NCBI GenBank assembly: GCA_009840635.1
Contig: VXNL01000098.1
Span: forward strand, 46,846 to 110,845
From: Acidobacteriota bacterium
GTDB taxonomy: Bacteria > Acidobacteriota > Vicinamibacteria > Marinacidobacterales > Marinacidobacteraceae
Length of the DNA stretch: 64,000 bases
Direction: 5' to 3'
Position 1 is the stretch's first letter. Each line of letters begins with the position of its first letter. The notes beneath the pieces were generated by a model. That model saw only the letters and a list, made by a program, of their open reading frames with translations. It was not told the origin of the DNA and searched no databases. The position numbers were made by a program, and so were the translations under genes. Positions 17,295 through 25,777 of the stretch are shown here, piece by piece.

Positions 17295-18037
17295 CGGGCG
17301 GCGCTCCACCACGCCCGCAGCCGGATCGGTGGCGATCCGCGCCGACGCCAGAGCCGGAGCAGATTCCGGTGGCCGGAGATGACCGACCGCGGCCGGAAGT
17401 ACTGGCTCTCACCGGCGCGGCGCTCGTGGTGACTCACCTCCACTTCGGCGAACCGGACGTCCCGGTCGCCGAGCGCGGCGAGGAACTCCACCACGGCGGT
17501 TCCGTCGTCGAAGGTCATCGAGGCCTCGATCCGCAGGTCGCGCCGGAAGAGGCGGAAATCACAGTCCCAGTCCCGGAGCGCCGGAAGCCCGAACGTTCCC
17601 GCGATCACCCGATGGAAGCGCGGGCCGAGAATCCTCCGGAGCGGTCCGTCGGCCCGCTCCCGCCGGAAGCCGTTCACCAGTGGGACGTCCGGGCTGGCCG
17701 CGTCCAGCAAGCGGGTGAGTTCCCTGGGGTCAAACTGGCCGTCCCCGTCGGTATAGACGACCAGAGGGAAGCGGGCAGCGGCGAAGAGGTCCCGGAGGGT
17801 GGCGCCGTAGCCGCGGTTCCGCTCGTGCCGGAGCGTCCTCAACTCCGGAATCTCGGCGGCGAGGCGCTGGAGGGCTTCGGCAGTCCGATCCAGGCTCCCG
17901 TCATCCAGAATCACGATCTCGAAGTCGCGTCCGGTGCTCTCGAGCGCCTCCCGCGCCCGGTGAGCGACCCAGCCGATCGAACCTGCGTCGTTGAAGGCGG
18001 GGAAACAGGCGCTCACCGCGGGGGCGTCGTCCTTCAT
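17291..18037 (-). CDS. Family 2 glycosyltransferase (dolichyl/undecaprenyl-P type)
   Basis: 248 aa, GT-A fold, in the DPM1/Arn-like GT2 group. Motifs: PAFNDAGSIGWV at the start, VILDDGSLDRTAE (about 43-55), the metal-binding VVYTDGDGQFDPREL (about 92-106), and RRAGESQYFRP late in the protein. No C-terminal membrane helices are seen, so it is a soluble or peripheral enzyme. It likely moves a sugar from a nucleotide donor to a polyprenyl phosphate or glycan. It is read toward the CRTAC gene and shares the bases TTAA with its stop codon. A methyltransferase diverges from it after 50 bp. Confidence 0.9.
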   Translation of the reverse strand: MKDDAPAVSACFPAFNDAGSIGWVAHRAREALESTGRDFEIVILDDGSLDRTAEALQRLAAEIPELRTLRHERNRGYGATLRDLFAAARFPLVVYTDGDGQFDPRELTRLLDAASPDVPLVNGFRRERADGPLRRILGPRFHRVIAGTFGLPALRDWDCDFRLFRRDLRIEASMTFDDGTAVVEFLAALGDRDVRFAEVEVSHHERRAGESQYFRPRSVISGHRNLLRLWRRRGSPPIRLRAWWSAAR

Positions 18038-18087
18038 TTCACCTTCAGGAACGGTATCGGCTCGGCGAAGATTGAACAGGACGTCCC

Positions 18088-18816
18088 GTGGAACGACTCG
18101 CGCTGCACCGTTTCGCCTCGCCCTGGCTCCGGAACCAGCACGTGGCCCGCTACCGCTGGGCGGCCGGATACGCCGCGGGGAAGCGGGTGCTCGATCTGGC
18201 GTCCGGCGCCGGATATGGATCGGGCATCATCAATGCCGGAGATGCTCGGTGGGTCGTCTCGGCCGATCTTTCGGAAGAGGCGTTCCGGGAGGCGGAGCTT
18301 CCTGCTTCCGGCGCCGGCGCTCTCCGTGGGGTCCTCGCGGACGCCTCGCGCCTGCCCTTCCGGGACGCGAGCTTCGATCTCTACGCGTCCTTCGAAACGA
18401 TCGAGCACGTGGAGGACGACCGGGCCGTGGTCCGGGAGGCGCGGCGGGTTCTCGCTCCCGGAGGGATCTTCATCTGTTCGACGCCGGAACGGGAAGTGAT
18501 CAGCCCGGGCCGAACGCTCGAGGACCAGCCCGACAATCCGTTCCACGTCCGCGAGTACGCCCGCTCCGAATTCGAAAGCCTGCTGCGAACCGGATTCGAC
18601 CGCTTCGCGTGGTACGGCCAGACGCCGGCTTCGGAGGGGCACAAGCAGCGACTCGGAACGCTCGCGTCGGTCTCTCCCGTCCTGGCGCGCAAGCTGCATC
18701 AGGTGCGCAACATTCTCCGCCTTCCCGCCGAGGGTGAGGCGCGGCATGCCCCCTACCCGCTCGCGGGCGCCAGCGGCTGGCCGGAAGTCCTGATCGCGAT
18801 CTGCGGACCCGTTTAA
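18088..18816 (+). CDS. SAM-dependent methyltransferase, class I
   Basis: 242 aa, GTG start. Motif I VLDLASGAGYGSG (about 34-46), motif II acidic VVSADLSEEAF, motif IV DASFDLYASFETIEHVEDD and the post-motif RVLAPGGIFICSTPE define a Methyltransf_11-type small-molecule methylase. The leading ARYRWAAGYAAGKRVLDLA is typical of methylases in polysaccharide and lipid clusters, which fits the divergent glycosyltransferase. The substrate is unknown. Its TAA overlaps the stop of the convergent cyclophilin gene. Confidence 0.88.
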   Translation: MERLALHRFASPWLRNQHVARYRWAAGYAAGKRVLDLASGAGYGSGIINAGDARWVVSADLSEEAFREAELPASGAGALRGVLADASRLPFRDASFDLYASFETIEHVEDDRAVVREARRVLAPGGIFICSTPEREVISPGRTLEDQPDNPFHVREYARSEFESLLRTGFDRFAWYGQTPASEGHKQRLGTLASVSPVLARKLHQVRNILRLPAEGEARHAPYPLAGASGWPEVLIAICGPV

Positions 18817-19514
18817 CGGGAGACGACGGTCGCCGACTCGATGACGATCGGCGTTTCCGGCACGTCGTTGTGCCCGGCGCGGCTCACGACCCGGGAAGCT
18901 TCGATCTGGTCCACGGTTTCCATGCCCGAGATCACCATGCCGTACACGGCGTAGCCCCATCCCCTGGTGGTGGTTGCCGTGTGATCGAGCATGGCGTTGT
19001 CCTTGGTGTTGATGAAGAACTGCGAGGTCGCGCTGTGCGGGTCCATGGTCCGCGCCATCGAGAGCGTGCCCCTCAGGTTCATGAGACCGTTCGCGGCCTC
19101 GTTCTCGATGGGCGCGCGGGTGTCTCTCTCCATCATGTCGGCGGTGAAGCCGCCGCCCTGGATCACGAACCCGCGCACCACCCGGTGGAAGATGGTGCCG
19201 TCGTAGAAGCCGTCTTCCACGTATTGGAGGAAGTTCCGGACGGTCTCCGGCGCTTCGTTCGGGTACAGCTCGATGGTCAGGTCGCCGGCGCTCGTGCGCA
19301 TCAACACCGCGGACGGACCGGGCGTGGGCAAATCGGACTCGGGATCGGTTGGAGGCATGGTGGTTTCCATCGGTGTCGTTTCGACGGCGGGTTCGGACTC
19401 GGGCGAAACCGCATCGCCGCCACCGCCGCAGGCGGGGAGAAAGAGGGCGAGCAACAGGGCCGCCCAGCGGTACGGGTGGTCCGCCGGAGCGCGAGGGATC
19501 GGGAGAGAAGTCAT
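18813..19514 (-). CDS. Peptidyl-prolyl isomerase, cyclophilin lipoprotein
   Basis: 233 aa. The signal WAALLLALFLPACGGGG has lipobox LPAC; a Glu/Pro/Thr-rich linker follows up to about residue 65. The cyclophilin domain has FYDGTIFHRVVRGFVIQGG, the active-site HSATSQFFINT, and WGYAVYGMVISGMETVDQI. The catalytic Arg (FHR), Phe/Gln (SQFF) and Trp-like region are in place, so it should be active on exported proteins. It lies 30 bp downstream of ogt on the same strand, and shares stop-codon bases with the methyltransferase. Confidence 0.92.
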   Translation of the reverse strand: MTSLPIPRAPADHPYRWAALLLALFLPACGGGGDAVSPESEPAVETTPMETTMPPTDPESDLPTPGPSAVLMRTSAGDLTIELYPNEAPETVRNFLQYVEDGFYDGTIFHRVVRGFVIQGGGFTADMMERDTRAPIENEAANGLMNLRGTLSMARTMDPHSATSQFFINTKDNAMLDHTATTTRGWGYAVYGMVISGMETVDQIEASRVVSRAGHNDVPETPIVIESATVVSR

Positions 19515-19544
19515 GTCAGTCTGGGGAGAGAAAAGCGGACCCGC

Positions 19545-20075
19545 TCAGGATGCCAGGGCGAGCCGGGCCGGGGATTCCAGGGAGAGCAGCCAGTGCTTGG
19601 CGTCGAGGCCGCCGCCGTACCCGGTCAGCTTGTTCGACGCGCCGACGATCCGGTGGCAGGGGATGACGAGCGGCAGGGGATTCGCGCCGTTCGCCGCGCC
19701 GACCGCCCGACAGGCCGCGGGGTTCCCGACGGCGCGGGCGATGTCCTGATAGCTGGCGCGGGCGCCGTACGGCACGCTCGCCACCGCCTGCAGGACGGCG
19801 CGCTGGAAGGGAGTGCCGGTGCGGTGAAGCGGAATCGTAAACTCGCGGCGGCCGCCGGCAAGGTATTCGCGAATCTCGCTCACGTACGGGTCATGCTCCC
19901 GGGGGGGTGCCGGGGCCGTGGACCCGACGTTCCGCCGGCGCCAGGCCGCCGAGGCGCGGGAACGGCGGTCGTCGCAGAACAGGATGGCCGCGAGGCCCTG
20001 GTCGGCACTCAGCAGTTCCAGGCGGCCGATTGCCGGAATTCCAGTCTCCAGGAAGGAGGCGCGGCACGTCAGCAT
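19545..20075 (-). CDS. ogt: Methylated-DNA--protein-cysteine methyltransferase
   Basis: 176-aa suicide repair protein that takes alkyl groups from O6-alkylguanine. The active-site motif PCHRIVG places the acceptor Cys near residue 139. Upstream are TPFQRAVLQAVASVPYG and the helix-turn-helix arginine-finger region SYQDIARAVGNPAACRAVGAAN; GYGGGLDAKHWLLSLE closes the domain. The N-terminal domain is short and poorly conserved, as is usual in Ogt. No Ada domain is present. A HAD hydrolase diverges from it. Confidence 0.95.
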   Translation of the reverse strand: MLTCRASFLETGIPAIGRLELLSADQGLAAILFCDDRRSRASAAWRRRNVGSTAPAPPREHDPYVSEIREYLAGGRREFTIPLHRTGTPFQRAVLQAVASVPYGARASYQDIARAVGNPAACRAVGAANGANPLPLVIPCHRIVGASNKLTGYGGGLDAKHWLLSLESPARLALAS

Positions 20076-20152
20076 CGGCGCGGATTCTACCCGTCGGGAA
20101 GGGACGCGGAACCGCTCATTCGTGGGGTAGGCTCGCTCCGCTCCCGCGTCGC

Positions 20153-20809
20153 ATGCCCACCGTTTCCTCCGTCCTCTTCGACTGGGACGGCACCCTGGTG
20201 GAAAGCTTCGCCACCACCCGCTACGCCTCGCTTTCGGTGTTCGAGCACTTCGGGATTCGGATGGACGAAGCCCGCTACCAGGCCACCTACCGGCCCGACT
20301 GGCACGAGACTTACCGGCAGCTCGGGATTCCCGAGGCCCGCTGGGACGAAGCCGGCGCCATCTGGAGCGAGAAGTACCTCGAGCGCAGCCACCTGGTGGA
20401 TCTGTTGCCGCACGTCTCCGAGACCCTGGACGCCCTCGCGGGCCGGAGCCTCCGGCTCGGGGTGGTCACGAGCGCCGACCGGGAGCGGTTTCACGTGGAC
20501 CTCGACCGGTTGGGGCTGGCGGATCGCTTCGGCGCGCTCGTGGCTTTCGAGGACACGCGGAACAAGAAGCCCCACCCCGAGGGACTTCTCCTCGCCCTCT
20601 CCCGGCTCGGAGTGGAGCCGCGGAACGCGCTCTATGTGGGGGACCGGCCGGAGGACATCGCGATGGGAAAGAGCGCGGGCACGCTGACCGCCGCCATCGT
20701 GAGCAACTTCAGTCACGAGGCGATGCTCCGGTCGGCAACCCCGGACGTGTTGCTGCCAACCATCCGGGACCTCCCCGGCTTCCTGTTGGAATCAGGCGCC
20801 GCGCGATGA
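20153..20809 (+). CDS. HAD-superfamily hydrolase (phosphoglycolate phosphatase-like)
   Basis: 218 aa. Motif I is FDWDGTLVES, with nucleophile Asp10 and acid Asp12. Motif II is GVVTSADRERF, motif III NKKPHPEG, and motif IV GDRPEDIAMGKSAG. The helical cap between motifs I and II is the Gph/PGMB type. The substrate is a small phosphorylated metabolite, not identified. The stop overlaps the start of the aminotransferase by 4 bp (ATGA), so the two are coupled. The ATG was chosen because the frame further upstream runs antisense through ogt. Confidence 0.88.
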   Translation: MPTVSSVLFDWDGTLVESFATTRYASLSVFEHFGIRMDEARYQATYRPDWHETYRQLGIPEARWDEAGAIWSEKYLERSHLVDLLPHVSETLDALAGRSLRLGVVTSADRERFHVDLDRLGLADRFGALVAFEDTRNKKPHPEGLLLALSRLGVEPRNALYVGDRPEDIAMGKSAGTLTAAIVSNFSHEAMLRSATPDVLLPTIRDLPGFLLESGAAR

Positions 20810-22119
20810 CCGCGTCCCCCGAGGAAGCCCCGACGTTCCGGTATCCGGACGGCTCCGTTTTCTACCGGGATCTCGAGCGCACCTATCGGGTCGCCAAACG
20901 CGCGGCCGGCGCCTGGATCGAGGCGGACGACGGCAGCCGCTGGCTGGACGCCTGCGGCGGCGCGCTCACGATCAGCGTGGGACACGGACGGCCGGAGGTT
21001 GTCCAGGCCGCCGCAGGCCAGTTGAACGACCTCGCGTACGTGCACGGCGCCCAGTTCACCACCGCGGCCATGGAGGAAGCCGCCGCGCTACTCGTCGATT
21101 CGCTGCCCCCGGCCTACCGAAACGCCAAGGTCTACCTGACTCCGGGCGGCGCGGAGGCGGTCGAGACCGCGATCAAGCTGGCACGCGCCCACGCGCTGGC
21201 CGGCGGCCATCCCGAGCGCCACCGGATCGTCTCGCAACGGCCCGGCTACCACGGCAACACCCTCGGGGCGCTCGCGGTTTCGGGACGGGACTCGCTCCGG
21301 GCTCCTTACCTCCCGTTGCTCGCGAACATGCCGCTCGTCGCCGCGCCCTGGTGCCCGCGCTGCCCGCTCGGCCTCCGCTATCCGGAGTGCGAGGTCGCCT
21401 GCGCCTCCGAAGTGGACCGGGCGGTCGAGAGCGCGGAGGGAAGCGCCGCGGCGGTGCTGGTCGAGCCGGTGCTCGGCGCCTCCGCCGGAGGATTCGCGCC
21501 GCCGGAGGACTACCTGCGATCGGTCCGCCGCGCGACCGCCGAAGCGGGCGTCCTCCTCATCGCGGACGAGGTGCTCAGCGGGTGCGGCAGGACCGGGCGT
21601 TTCCTGGCTTCCGAGCACGCCGGCGTGGACGCGGACATCCTCGTCCTCGGCAAGGGCCTGACGTCCGGCTTCATCCCCGGAGGGGCGGTCGTCGCGAGAC
21701 CGGAGGTGGTCGAGGCGGTAGCTCCGGACTTCCGTCACGGATTCACGTTCTCGCACCATCCGGTGGTCGCCGCGGTCGTCCGGGAGGTCCTGCGGGTGAT
21801 CCGCGACGAGGGTCTGGTCGAGCGCGCGGCGTCCCTGGAGGATGCGTTCCGCACCGCTCTCGAACCCCTCGGAGACAGACCGGCCGTCGAGGGATGGTGG
21901 GTCCGCGGGTTGCTCGCCGGGATCGCCCTGCTTCCGGAGAGCACCGGGGGAATCCCGGCCCGCCAATTGGCGGCCGCGGCCTGGGACCGCCGTCTGCTCG
22001 TCTACCCGGTCGGCGGCCCGGAGGGACAAGGGGACCTGGTGGTGCTCGCGCCCCCGCTCACAATCCGCCGTGACGACCTCGCCGAGATCGGCCACCGCCT
22101 GCTCTCCGCCTTCGCCTGA
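20806..22119 (+). CDS. Class III pyridoxal-phosphate aminotransferase
   Basis: 437 aa. The class III signature LLIADEVLSGCGRTGRFLA and LVLGKGLTSGFIPGGAVVA place the PLP lysine near residue 284. LTPGGAEAVETAIKLAR is the phosphate-binding turn; RPGYHGNTLGALAVSG is also typical. A cysteine cluster (PWCPRCPLGLRYPECEVAC) is present, as in several omega-aminotransferases that act on beta-alanine, GABA or diamines. The amino donor is not identifiable. It is coupled to the HAD gene and followed after 12 bp by an SDR, so the three form an operon. Confidence 0.9.
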   Translation: MTASPEEAPTFRYPDGSVFYRDLERTYRVAKRAAGAWIEADDGSRWLDACGGALTISVGHGRPEVVQAAAGQLNDLAYVHGAQFTTAAMEEAAALLVDSLPPAYRNAKVYLTPGGAEAVETAIKLARAHALAGGHPERHRIVSQRPGYHGNTLGALAVSGRDSLRAPYLPLLANMPLVAAPWCPRCPLGLRYPECEVACASEVDRAVESAEGSAAAVLVEPVLGASAGGFAPPEDYLRSVRRATAEAGVLLIADEVLSGCGRTGRFLASEHAGVDADILVLGKGLTSGFIPGGAVVARPEVVEAVAPDFRHGFTFSHHPVVAAVVREVLRVIRDEGLVERAASLEDAFRTALEPLGDRPAVEGWWVRGLLAGIALLPESTGGIPARQLAAAAWDRRLLVYPVGGPEGQGDLVVLAPPLTIRRDDLAEIGHRLLSAFA

Positions 22120-22131
22120 ATCGCTCGCCGC

Positions 22132-23139
22132 ATGCCCGACAAACCGCTCCGCGATCAGGTAGCCGTCGTGGCCGGCGCGACCCGCGGCGCCGGCCGCGGG
22201 ATCGCGCGCATGCTGGGGGCCGCGGGGGCCACGGTGTACTGCACCGGCCGCAGCGTCCGGGGACGGCCTGCGACCCCCGGACGAACGGAGACGCTCGAGG
22301 AGACCGCGGAACTGGTCACGGCCGAGGGCGGCCGGGGGATCGCGGTGCGGACGGACCACACCATCGAGGCGGAGGTCGAAGAACTCTTCGCGCGCGTCCG
22401 GTCCGACTCCGGCCGCCTGGACGTCCTGGTGAACGACATCTGGGGCGGCGATCCACTCACCGAGTGGGGATCGCCCTTCTGGAAGCTCTCCACCTCCCAG
22501 GGGCAGACCCTGCTCGAACGCGCAGTAGACACCCACTTCATCACCAGCCGCCACGGAGCGCCGCTCATGGTGGAACAGGGCTCCGGACTGATCGTCGAAG
22601 TGACCGACGGCGACACGCTCGGGTATCGCGGCAATCTGTTCTACGACCTCGCGAAGAACGCGGTCATCCGGCTCGCGTACGCGATGGCGGCCGACCTGCA
22701 CGCCCATCGGGTGACCGCGCTCGCCCTGACTCCCGGGTTTCTTCGTTCGGAAGCTGTGCTCGACCACTTCGGGGTGACCGAAGAGAACTGGCGGAACGCC
22801 ATCGGGAAGGATCCCTATTTCGCCGAATCCGAAACGCCGTGTTTCGTCGGGCGCGCGGTGGCAGCCCTTGCCGCCGATCCGAACGTCGGCGAGAAGAGCG
22901 GCGGGCTCTTCTCGAGCTGGGGCCTGGCCAGGGAGTACGGCTTCACGGACGTCGACGGCCGGCAGCCGCATTGGGGCAGCTTCTTCCGGAGTCAGGTACG
23001 CCGCATCCTCGAACAGGAAACGCCGCCGGACGACATGGACCGCTTCGTGGTGCAGACCCGGCTCTGGCAGACGGAACGCGATCCGGCGGCCGGCGAAGAG
23101 GCGCGAAGGCTCAAGGCGTGGCTGGAGCGGCACGGGTAG
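22132..23139 (+). CDS. Short-chain dehydrogenase/reductase with C-terminal extension
   Basis: 335 aa. The Rossmann motif AGATRGAGRGIA lies near the N-terminus (about 14-25), NDIWGG replaces the usual NNAG, and the catalytic FYDLAKNAV provides Tyr~170 and Lys~174. The C-terminal ~80 residues (SFFRSQVRRILEQETPPDD, WLERHG) extend beyond the typical 250-aa SDR. The NAD(P)H substrate is unknown. It is the last gene of the HAD/aminotransferase operon and is followed by a REP-like repeat and a strong hairpin. Confidence 0.88.
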   Translation: MPDKPLRDQVAVVAGATRGAGRGIARMLGAAGATVYCTGRSVRGRPATPGRTETLEETAELVTAEGGRGIAVRTDHTIEAEVEELFARVRSDSGRLDVLVNDIWGGDPLTEWGSPFWKLSTSQGQTLLERAVDTHFITSRHGAPLMVEQGSGLIVEVTDGDTLGYRGNLFYDLAKNAVIRLAYAMAADLHAHRVTALALTPGFLRSEAVLDHFGVTEENWRNAIGKDPYFAESETPCFVGRAVAALAADPNVGEKSGGLFSSWGLAREYGFTDVDGRQPHWGSFFRSQVRRILEQETPPDDMDRFVVQTRLWQTERDPAAGEEARRLKAWLERHG

Positions 23140-23176
23140 CCCGAGCCACTGGGCAGGTTTCGCCTCCCTTTGGTCG

Positions 23177-23207
23177 GCGATGCCGGCCGGAGGCCGGCGC
23201 TCCGAGC
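23177..23207 (-). repeat. REP-like palindrome, subfamily B
   Basis: GCGAT, stem GCCGGCC-GGA-GGCCGGC (23182-23198), GCTCCGAGC. It differs from the copy at 11716 only in the loop. Confidence 0.8.
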
Positions 23208-23253
23208 CGGCGGCGCCAGCCGCTGTTCTGTCTGAACGAGCGAAGAACAAAAT

Positions 23254-23278
23254 GGCAGCGAACCTGAGGTTCGCTGCC
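23254..23278. terminator. Strong bidirectional terminator hairpin
   Basis: Perfect 11-bp stem GGCAGCGAACC-TGA-GGTTCGCTGCC (23254-23278). CGTTTTC follows on the plus strand, and the preceding ACAAAAT gives ATTTTGT on the minus strand. It should end transcription after the SDR operon. Confidence 0.75.
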
Positions 23279-23424
23279 GACGTTTTCGGGGGAAAGTGTG
23301 AAAGGGGGTTACCCCCGGTTCACAAAAGGAAACGACAAATCGGAACTCGCCGACGTGTGCGCCAGCACACGAGCTCCTTTCTCCGGCCGGATCGACCCCG
23401 CCCCGGGAACGGGATCGTGCGTCC

Positions 23425-23925
23425 GTGCGTTTTGTCCTCTCGAAGCGCATGGCTCACGCGAGGTTGAATCCCGCCAGTCCGGCAATCCCCTTCGCCGCCG
23501 CCGGCCCCGGAGCGGCGGCGCTCGATTCCGACGCCGCGCTGATGGCGCGGGTCCAGGCGGGCGACCCCGACGCGTTCGAGCCGCTGGTCCGGCGCTACGA
23601 GCGGCGGCTCTTCGGGTACTTCCTGAACCTCGTCGAGGACCCGGCCGCCGCCGCCGACCTGGCGCAGGAGACCTTCGTCCGGGTCTACCGGGCTTCTTCG
23701 CGCTACCAGGAGTCCGGCAAGTTCGAATCCTGGCTGTTCCGCATCGCCGCGAACCTGGTGCGGAGCCGGCAGCGCCGGCCCGACCAGCGCCTGCCGCACC
23801 TGTCGCTCGAGGAAGCGCCGGCGGGGGCAAGGGAACTCGCGGTCCGCGGCCGGGAGGCCCGCCCCGACGAGGCCACCTGGCGGGCCGAGGTGCGGCAAGC
23901 GCTCACCGGGGCCTGGCGGCTGTGA
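23425..23925 (+). CDS. Truncated ECF-type RNA polymerase sigma factor (region 4 missing)
   Basis: 166 aa. Region 2 is complete: LMARVQAGDPDAFEPLVRRY, LAQETFVRVYRASSRYQ (2.2 and 2.3) and FESWLFRIAANLVRSRQRR (2.4). After a linker the protein ends EVRQALTGAWRL. Region 4, the -35-binding helix-turn-helix of about 60 residues, is absent, and only 6 bp separate the stop from the next gene, so it is not in another frame. Either a deletion has fused the site to the following gene, or a region-2-only protein is made. GTG 23425 or ATG 23449 could be the start. No anti-sigma factor is nearby. Confidence 0.7.
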   Translation: MRFVLSKRMAHARLNPASPAIPFAAAGPGAAALDSDAALMARVQAGDPDAFEPLVRRYERRLFGYFLNLVEDPAAAADLAQETFVRVYRASSRYQESGKFESWLFRIAANLVRSRQRRPDQRLPHLSLEEAPAGARELAVRGREARPDEATWRAEVRQALTGAWRL

Positions 23926-23931
23926 ACGTGG

Positions 23932-24900
23932 ATGACTAGCGAGAGCCGCTCAACCGCACGTCAGCTCGGATTCTTCTACCTGGTCTGCTTGGCGGTCGCC
24001 GGGTTGTTGGCGCTCGGCGAATTCCAGGGGCCGCGGAACGCCGGTGCCTGGCTCGAATCGCTGGAGCTCGGCACCGGCGGCTACATCGACCGGCTGAAGT
24101 TCGGCGGCCCCCTGGTCGTCACGCTCTTCATCCTGGTCGAGTGGATCGTTCTGAAAATCCAGCGCCGGACGAGTTCATATGACTGGAAGGACTCGGCGGC
24201 TTCCTTTTCCGTCTATCTCTTCAACGGGCTCCTGGGGCCGCTGACCCTGCTCTGGCAGTTCGGCATGCTCAAGGTGGCCGAATCGTGGTCCCTTCTGCAA
24301 CTCAACGACGGACTCGTCCCCTTCCTTGTCACCTTCGTGCTCGCCGAGGGGGCCTACTACTGGTACCACCGGCTGAGCCACGAGATTCCGCTGCTCTGGG
24401 CCATCCATCACATCCACCACTCGGCGCAGACGCTGAACCTGTCCACCGCCTTCCGGCTGCACACCCTGGGCCGCATCGTGTCGCCGCTGGCCTATGTCCC
24501 GATGGTGCTCGCCGGGTTCAAGCCCGAGTATCTCTTGGCGGCCCTGGCGCTCTCGCTGGTGTACCAGTTCTTCATCCACACCGAAGCGGTCCGGAAACTC
24601 GGCTTCGTCGAACACAGCGGTCTGAACACCCCGAGCCTTCACCGGGTGCATCACGGCAGCAACGAGTGGTGCATCGACAAGAACTACGCCGGGGTGCTGA
24701 TCTTCTGGGACCGGGCTTTCGGCACCTTTCAGCGGGAGATCGGCCCCATCCGCTACGGAGTCACCACCGGCCACTACGGCTACAGTCCCATCAAGCTGCT
24801 CGTCGGCCCTCTCAGGCAGTGGTGGCGCGGGGACTTTGCCCGCGAACGCGATCACGTGAAGAAGGAACTCCCGGACGGTGCTGGCGACTCTCGCCCGTGA
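23932..24900 (+). CDS. Fatty acid hydroxylase / sterol desaturase-family membrane protein
   Basis: 322 aa with several membrane helices (FFYLVCLAVAGLLALGEF, PLVVTLFILVEWIVLKI, LLAALALSLVYQFF). The diiron histidine motifs are present: YHRLSH (about 138-143), IHHIHHSAQ (about 150-158) and HRVHHGSN (about 240-247). Members oxidise C-H bonds in fatty acids, carotenoids or sterol-like lipids, or cleave ether lipids. The exact lipid is not known. The C-terminus is cytosolic and charged. It begins 6 bp after the truncated sigma gene. Confidence 0.9.
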   Translation: MTSESRSTARQLGFFYLVCLAVAGLLALGEFQGPRNAGAWLESLELGTGGYIDRLKFGGPLVVTLFILVEWIVLKIQRRTSSYDWKDSAASFSVYLFNGLLGPLTLLWQFGMLKVAESWSLLQLNDGLVPFLVTFVLAEGAYYWYHRLSHEIPLLWAIHHIHHSAQTLNLSTAFRLHTLGRIVSPLAYVPMVLAGFKPEYLLAALALSLVYQFFIHTEAVRKLGFVEHSGLNTPSLHRVHHGSNEWCIDKNYAGVLIFWDRAFGTFQREIGPIRYGVTTGHYGYSPIKLLVGPLRQWWRGDFARERDHVKKELPDGAGDSRP

Positions 24901-24994
24901 AGCCGATCCCGAGTGCCCTCGTGGCACGCCCGCACGTCAGGAAGGACGCGGTCAGAATGACCCGCGCCGTTCCCTTCTTCCCTGGAGGCATAAC

Positions 24995-25432
24995 ATGACC
25001 CAACAGGTCCTGCTGGTCGTCGCCGTGCTGGCGACCGCGTCCAACGCATTCCCCCAGGAGGGCACTTCCCGGGAAGATCAAATCGCCGCCCTCGAGAGCC
25101 GCCTCGAGGAGGCCGAGCGTCGCCTCGCGCTCACCGATGAGCAACGGGAACTGGTCACCCCGATCTTCGAGGAGCACTTCCGCGCCCAGTTCGAAATCCT
25201 CCAAGAGCATGGGATTGACCTCGAAGCCCGCATCGCTGGCCGCGACCGTCGGCGGCTCGGCCTCCTCAAACTCCGCGCCCTCCGCTCCGACATTGAGGAC
25301 AACGCCAAGAAGACCGAGGGGAAACTCGCGGCGGTGCTCTCCCAAGACCAGCTTGAGGAGTTCCGGAAGATTCAGGAAGAACAGCGGGCCGAACGTCGGG
25401 AATTGCTCCGTCCTCGCCGAAACAACGACTGA
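24995..25432 (+). CDS. Small exported coiled-coil protein, Spy/CpxP-like layout
   Basis: 145 aa from an ATG with GGAGG at 24984-24988. A short Sec signal (QVLLVVAVLATASNAFPQEG) precedes an almost wholly helical, charged mature protein: DQIAALESRLEEAERRLALT, then LTDEQRELVTPIFEEHF, and late LSQDQLEEFRKIQEEQRAER. The two LTxEQ-like turns recall Spy/CpxP periplasmic chaperones, but similarity is only in layout. It stands about 95 bp after the fatty acid hydroxylase gene, possibly on the same transcript. Confidence 0.75.
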   Translation: MTQQVLLVVAVLATASNAFPQEGTSREDQIAALESRLEEAERRLALTDEQRELVTPIFEEHFRAQFEILQEHGIDLEARIAGRDRRRLGLLKLRALRSDIEDNAKKTEGKLAAVLSQDQLEEFRKIQEEQRAERRELLRPRRNND

Positions 25433-25777
25433 GGAAGCGTCTTCTACGGGGACGCTGGCGTCGGCTCGATACCCCCACGACCGAACGGTTACCAGCGTTC
25501 CTGTAACTGCCCCTCTTGACTCGGGGCTGTCGCTCCGCCACGGCTGTGATGCCAGACGTGATAACCCGATTCGGGGGATCATCTATCTCCGTCCGATAAA
25601 TCAGCAACTTAGGATGCGCATACCAGCGGAGCGGCGCGAAGCGCCGGGCGGTCTCCGGATGGGGCCCAAAAGGCAATCGGACCCGACGGGGCAGCCCGGT
25701 TCGTGATCGCGGCCCCATCCGGGGACCGCTCGACGGGGGCGATGCCGGCCAGAGGCCGGCGCTCCGACGATAATCCG
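25433..25777. other. Intergenic region with one REP-like copy, no gene seen
   Basis: 345 bp. Near the start AGCGTC and GACGCT can form a hairpin after the small exported gene. The middle (25540-25620) is more AT-rich but shows no pair of consensus promoter boxes. A subfamily-B repeat occupies 25739-25768. Open frames here have no recognisable protein features. Confidence 0.5.
25739..25768 (-). repeat. REP-like palindrome, subfamily B
   Basis: GCGAT, stem GCCGGCC-AGA-GGCCGGC (25744-25760), GCTCCGAC. It lies immediately upstream of the CoA-transferase start, so it is in the transcribed leader or promoter region. Confidence 0.8.

Noticed and set aside
23880..23931. Sigma region 4 in another reading frame
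   Set aside because: Only about 50 bp remain before the next gene in all frames, too short for the ~60-residue domain.
25703..25777. Longer start for the CoA-transferase alpha subunit
   Set aside because: It would translate through the REP-like repeat at 25739-25768 and adds no family sequence.
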